The notes beneath the pieces are model-generated. The model was not told the origin of the DNA, searched no databases, and saw nothing but the letters and a program-made list of their open reading frames with translations. The position numbers and the translations under genes are program-made. A stretch of DNA of 8,128 nucleotides, from the NCBI GenBank assembly GCA_964525815.1, contig CAZGJQ010000090.1, positions 1 to 8,128 of the forward strand. Reading direction: 5' to 3'. Within the stretch, counting starts at the first letter, position 1. Every line of letters starts with the position of its first letter. Positions 4,817 to 8,128 of the stretch are shown here, in pieces. This stretch comes from UBA1049 sp964525815 (GTDB lineage: Bacteria; Bacillota; Clostridia; Oscillospirales; CAG-382).

Positions 4817-7246
4817 TTATTCCAGCACCAAGCTGACATCCCATATCTCAGAGAGCGGATTTTTATAAGGTGTTACATTACCCCATAGCGTTTCTCCGTC
4901 TATAACACCGCTGTTATATACGAACATATCGTTCCTTTGATATACGGGAATCTCAACACAAAGCTCCATTATTAAATTAAGCATTTGCTCATAAACGGGC
5001 TTTCTTTCGTCGGTGTTCAGGGATTCTCGTCCCTGTATAATCAGCTCGTTTATATTGTCCAGCAGCTTCTTCTCCTCGTCTGTTCCGTTCTCAAACATAT
5101 GATACAGTCCGAACTGCTTGGGCGAGCCCGCTGTGTTTACCTCCGGATCCGAATAATAAACCTGGAACTTATCGGGGTCGATTTCCGCCTGCCAGGCGGC
5201 AGCCCATACAGAAACCACATCATCCTGGAGCTTGTCGGTCAAATAATAATCCTCTTCCACCGTAACCTCAACGCCTATCTTCTCCAGTACCTTTTTTGCC
5301 TCAAGGAAGATCTGCCCCGTGGGATGATCCGCTATATCCATTGGAAGAGAGAAGGTGTAGGTAACCTTGGAGCCGTCCGCATATACAACGTTTCCGTCCT
5401 CCTCAATAAAGCTGTCGGACTGAAGGAACAACGCCTTGGAGGTCTCTCCAGTCTCGTCGAAGGGATACATATTATCCGCATTGCGCGGATATGCCCAGGA
5501 TACCCTTGACATCGGGCGATGTATTATCGTCGCTAACCCGTTGGTGTAATACTCGAGTGCAAGATCGGTGTTAAACGCCGAGGTTATCGCCCTCCTTGCA
5601 TAAATATCCGGAATCAGAGCCGAGTTTATTCCGATATAACCGTAACCGAGAGCGTCCACCAATATGCCGGAGAAGTTGGTTCCGGCTATTTGGTTTATAA
5701 TAGTCGTCTGTGCCGGCGGCTCCGCAAAATGCACCTCGCCGCTCTGCAGCACAGAAAGCTCGCTGCCGCTGTTAATTACCTTGAATCGGATATATTTTAT
5801 CAGCGGTGCGGAGAGCATGAAGTCGTCGTTGGCAACAAAGTTTACTATACCGTTTGCATAGAACTTCTCGAATTCGCCGGTCTTTTTGCCCTGATTGTCC
5901 GCCGCTGCATACGGACCAGCTCCCAAGGGAACCACCTTCTGCTTAAGCTGATTCTGAAACTCCTTGGAGTTGAAATCAACGCCAAACGCATCCACTCCGT
6001 TTGCTTCTTGGGCAAGTGCGGGGGTTGAATAATAATGCATGGGGGCTACATAGAACCCAAAGCTCCATATCGCTTTGGGGTCCACGCCGTTAATGACAAC
6101 CGTTATTCTCTCCCGCTCAATGTCCCCTTCGGTTACGGTATCCAGGGTTATACCCGATACGTTTTTTACATTGCCCTTGTTTTGCTCAAGGTATTCCTCC
6201 GCCTCCTGTTTTTTAAAGACCTCAAACATTACGGACTCCTCGGAGGAAGCCTCCGAAATACCATCGGTCAAAACATTATGTCCCGAGTACATGTCATATT
6301 CAACAAGGGACATATTCCCTTTAATATAATCATAAGCGAGCTGTATGGCCTCCTCCTCGGTGTATTCATAGAGCCGCTCAACCTCCACGCTTTCCACCGT
6401 TGCAGTGATATTGCCTTTTGGTGATTCTATCATTCCATAAAAAATCAATATCGCCGCATTAGCCGGAAAGTCGGTGGGCCAAGTTCCCGGCGCTCCCAAA
6501 TCCGCAAGGTTGTACCCCATAGCAAAGTATTCTTTTATAAGAGCAGTATCGTTTCTTAAAAAGGTAAGCACCTGATCCCATGCGGCTTCCTCATCCTGCT
6601 CCGAGCCCGTACCCTCGACCAGAGCCGTTACCCTCTCCAGAGCAGCCTGTCCGAACTCCTCGTCCTTTTGGAGTGCGTCGTCCTCGTCCAAGGTCTGAGT
6701 CCTGTATGATTTCAATCCCTTTATATCCATGGAATAAAGCGTGCTTGAACCGCCGTATGCGGGGTCAAGATAGGTATATATATTAAAAAGAACATCCCTT
6801 CCTGTTACGGGCGTTCCGTCACTGAAGCTAATACCCCTCTTGAGTATAAACTCATAGGTGCTCTCCGTACCGTCATCGTTCACCCTCATCTCAAAGCTTA
6901 ACGCAAGGGTGTTCTCGTCTGCTCCCGCAACCGGCTCCGCATTTTCGTTTGAGGTTATAAGCTTAATCTGGGTCATATCTACCACGGAAGTATCATACCC
7001 GCTTGTTGCATAAAAGGGGTTGAACTTTCCGTCCAATGTCTGGGTTGCGATAACCAGCGGATTGGTCGCATTCTTGCCCGTACGAGCCGAAGCGTCCCGT
7101 CTGTCCGCAGGAACATCAGCGTTTTGCTCCTCAGGCTTTGATGTATCGTCCGAGGAAATATCTTCGGTCGTTTTGTCGCAGGCGGCAATGCCGAAAACGA
7201 ACACAAGGCAAAGTAAAAGCGCCAATAATCTTCTTGCAGTTTTCAC
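4817..7246 (-). CDS. oppA: Peptide-type ABC transporter substrate-binding lipoprotein, enlarged OppA family member
   Basis: This extracellular receptor captures substrate and delivers it to OppB-OppC. A positively charged, hydrophobic signal peptide ends in lipobox IAAC with lipidated C23, followed by an acidic linker to about residue 60. Family 5 solute-binding landmarks follow: FNPFYATS (75-82), LKRGISFSDGTPVTGRDVLF (135-154), LGAGPY (441-446), ARRAITSAFN (550-559), DPDKFQVYYSD (690-700) and a typical end IPVYQRNDMFVYN (766-778). At 809 residues it is far longer than the usual 500-600. The excess lies mainly between about 175 and 375, an acidic helical stretch with several Glu-rich runs and little likeness to the family core. 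The start is GTG, with AGGGGG eight bases upstream. The operon context supports a peptide or peptide-like substrate, but the true ligand is unknown. Confidence 0.93.
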   Translation of the reverse strand: MKTARRLLALLLCLVFVFGIAACDKTTEDISSDDTSKPEEQNADVPADRRDASARTGKNATNPLVIATQTLDGKFNPFYATSGYDTSVVDMTQIKLITSNENAEPVAGADENTLALSFEMRVNDDGTESTYEFILKRGISFSDGTPVTGRDVLFNIYTYLDPAYGGSSTLYSMDIKGLKSYRTQTLDEDDALQKDEEFGQAALERVTALVEGTGSEQDEEAAWDQVLTFLRNDTALIKEYFAMGYNLADLGAPGTWPTDFPANAAILIFYGMIESPKGNITATVESVEVERLYEYTEEEAIQLAYDYIKGNMSLVEYDMYSGHNVLTDGISEASSEESVMFEVFKKQEAEEYLEQNKGNVKNVSGITLDTVTEGDIERERITVVINGVDPKAIWSFGFYVAPMHYYSTPALAQEANGVDAFGVDFNSKEFQNQLKQKVVPLGAGPYAAADNQGKKTGEFEKFYANGIVNFVANDDFMLSAPLIKYIRFKVINSGSELSVLQSGEVHFAEPPAQTTIINQIAGTNFSGILVDALGYGYIGINSALIPDIYARRAITSAFNTDLALEYYTNGLATIIHRPMSRVSWAYPRNADNMYPFDETGETSKALFLQSDSFIEEDGNVVYADGSKVTYTFSLPMDIADHPTGQIFLEAKKVLEKIGVEVTVEEDYYLTDKLQDDVVSVWAAAWQAEIDPDKFQVYYSDPEVNTAGSPKQFGLYHMFENGTDEEKKLLDNINELIIQGRESLNTDERKPVYEQMLNLIMELCVEIPVYQRNDMFVYNSGVIDGETLWGNVTPYKNPLSEIWDVSLVLE

Positions 7247-7254
7247 AAAAAATA

Positions 7255-7260
7255 CCCCCT
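7255..7260 (-). promoter_or_regulatory. Ribosome binding site of oppA
   Basis: AGGGGG on the minus strand lies eight bases before the GTG start at 7246. It supports GTG rather than a downstream start, and that frame also gives an intact signal peptide. Confidence 0.75.
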
Positions 7261-7272
7261 AAAATATACGAG

Positions 7273-7301
7273 CATATAAATATAATCAAGTATTACCTCA
7301 A
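7273..7301 (-). promoter_or_regulatory. Candidate weak promoter of the opp operon
   Basis: TTGAGG (7301-7296) and TATATG (7278-7273) are spaced by 17 bases on the minus strand, with four of six matches in each box. An alternative pairing is TTAACG (7308-7303) with TATATT (7284-7279) and an 18-base spacer. The whole interval is AT-rich, so chance matches are expected. A promoter must exist in 7247-7385 or further upstream, but this assignment is weak. Confidence 0.25.
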
Positions 7302-7349
7302 CCGTTAAATCAAGCATCATTAATATTTGCGGTTTTCTTGAAACTTTTA

Positions 7350-7363
7350 TTAATAGCTGTTAA
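7350..7363. repeat. 14-bp near-palindrome upstream of oppA
   Basis: TTAATAGCTGTTAA reads the same on both strands except for one symmetric mismatched pair (A/G). It lies about 50 bases upstream of the candidate promoter and 22 bases after the stop of the AT-rich gene. The symmetry suits a dimeric repressor or activator site, but AT-rich DNA yields such palindromes by chance and no family can be named. Confidence 0.3.
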
Positions 7364-7385
7364 TCCATAATTCTTTTTAATTAAT

Positions 7386-8128
7386 CTAATCAATTTCAAT
7401 CGCAACAGCTATGTTAGAAACCGATTTTTGTCTCTCCACAGATAGAGAAGCTATAAACTTACTCAAGCATCTGTATAAGAAATGTTTTTTCTCATTGAGA
7501 TTAAAGGCAGTATTGATTTCAAGAGAACATTTCTTTGACAAAACTGCAATTGTTGTATTATCCAGTACTGCTAAAACATTAAAAATTTCATTGGCAGACA
7601 ATTCTGCGTCCAAAACTATATCTTCAAAATCGTCAAGTGAAGATATTTGTGTTTTTATTATCTTTATTTTTTCGATTATATCGCCACTTTTCATCATTTT
7701 GCTTAGTACTGAACGGTATTGTCTGCAATCCATTCTTTCGCCTGTATTGAAATATATTTTGTCCTCATCTTCTAGTTGTTTTCGTGTGATAAATAACATG
7801 TCATTCGTTTGTATTTTTTTCCTACTATGAATTTCTGAAGCAAGTACATTTAAACTTGTCTTCATATAATGTCGATATGAAGAATTAGTAATTTTTAATA
7901 TGTTTGTTATTTCAACTAAAGCATTAAAAAGAATTCTACTTATTCCATCAACAGATTCATCTTTGAAAGTATTATTTATATAAATAAGATCATTTTCAGT
8001 CAATCTTAGTTTCTGGATGTTTTTTTTTGCTATAATGCAGCCTATGGCGGCTTTTAAGACATAATGATATATATTAACTGGTACATCTATATAAGAATCA
8101 TCATAACAGCAAAGCAGAAGATGAATAT
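7386..8128 (-). CDS. Unrecognised protein, 5' end beyond the window (partial)
   Basis: The frame is open from the right edge to a TAG at 7388-7386, giving at least 246 residues. A TTG at 8003 could be read as a start, but no ribosome site precedes it. The frame continues upstream without a stop and with protein-like sequence (HLLLCCYDDSYIDVPVNIYH), so I treat the gene as truncated by the window. I do not recognise the family. The product is predicted soluble, rich in Ile, Lys, Ser, Asn and Asp, with alternating hydrophobic and charged helical stretches and no clear membrane segment. It ends AVAIEID. Sampled 60-base lines here are 22-30% G+C, against 45-60% in sampled opp lines. It reads toward oppA, and no strong terminator lies in the 139-base gap, so some readthrough into opp is possible. 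Confidence 0.7.
   Translation of the reverse strand, partial: IHLLLCCYDDSYIDVPVNIYHYVLKAAIGCIIAKKNIQKLRLTENDLIYINNTFKDESVDGISRILFNALVEITNILKITNSSYRHYMKTSLNVLASEIHSRKKIQTNDMLFITRKQLEDEDKIYFNTGERMDCRQYRSVLSKMMKSGDIIEKIKIIKTQISSLDDFEDIVLDAELSANEIFNVLAVLDNTTIAVLSKKCSLEINTAFNLNEKKHFLYRCLSKFIASLSVERQKSVSNIAVAIEID

Noticed and set aside
4799..4820. Direct repeat TTTATTTAT (4799-4807 and 4812-4820) at the oppA stop
   Set aside because: It is short and AT-only, and one copy overlaps the stop codon; chance is the simplest explanation.
7386..8003. Complete 205-residue gene starting at a TTG at 8003
   Set aside because: The same frame stays open to the right edge with no stop and no ribosome site precedes the TTG, so a truncated longer gene is more likely.

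Overview
The window looks like a chromosomal segment from a Gram-positive, Firmicutes-type bacterium, probably of the Clostridia. The signs are strong purine-rich Shine-Dalgarno sites, GTG and TTG starts, a lipobox-anchored binding protein, intrinsic terminators with T tracts, and a tRNA gene that encodes its own CCA end. Genus and species cannot be read from the sequence. Every gene I can support is on the minus strand, so transcription runs from right to left.

The central block (502-7246) is a complete peptide-type ABC importer operon, in transcription order oppA, oppB, oppC, oppD, oppF. OppA is a lipoprotein that captures substrate outside the membrane. OppB and OppC form the channel. OppD and OppF are the two ATPases, and each has a C-terminal cysteine set that fits an iron-sulfur site. 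A perfect 15-bp stem followed by five Ts lies between oppA and oppB. It would let the binding protein be made in excess over the membrane complex. The oppBCDF part is tightly packed (gaps of 15, 58 and 1 bases). Three features depart from ordinary family members: OppA is 809 residues with about 200 extra residues in its first half, OppD has about 50 extra charged residues before its ATPase domain, and OppC has an enlarged outer loop.

The left end (1-501) holds a tRNA-Leu gene with anticodon GAG. It has its own near-consensus sigma-70 promoter, a hairpin in the precursor leader, and a hairpin terminator right at its 3' end. I see no convincing terminator after oppF, so the operon could also read through into the tRNA. 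Positions 47-258 hold no gene that I can support, and a second hairpin lies at 12-46.

The right end (7386-8128) is the 3' part of an open reading frame that runs off the window with no stop. It is strikingly AT-rich compared with the operon and I do not recognise the protein, so it may be an accessory gene. The 139-base gap between it and oppA must hold the operon promoter. Only weak candidates are visible there, along with a 14-bp near-palindrome and a poor CodY-like match.

I found no CRISPR array, insertion sequence or clearly new system. The best leads are the enlarged OppA, the OppD extension, the oppA-oppB attenuator and the AT-rich partial gene.
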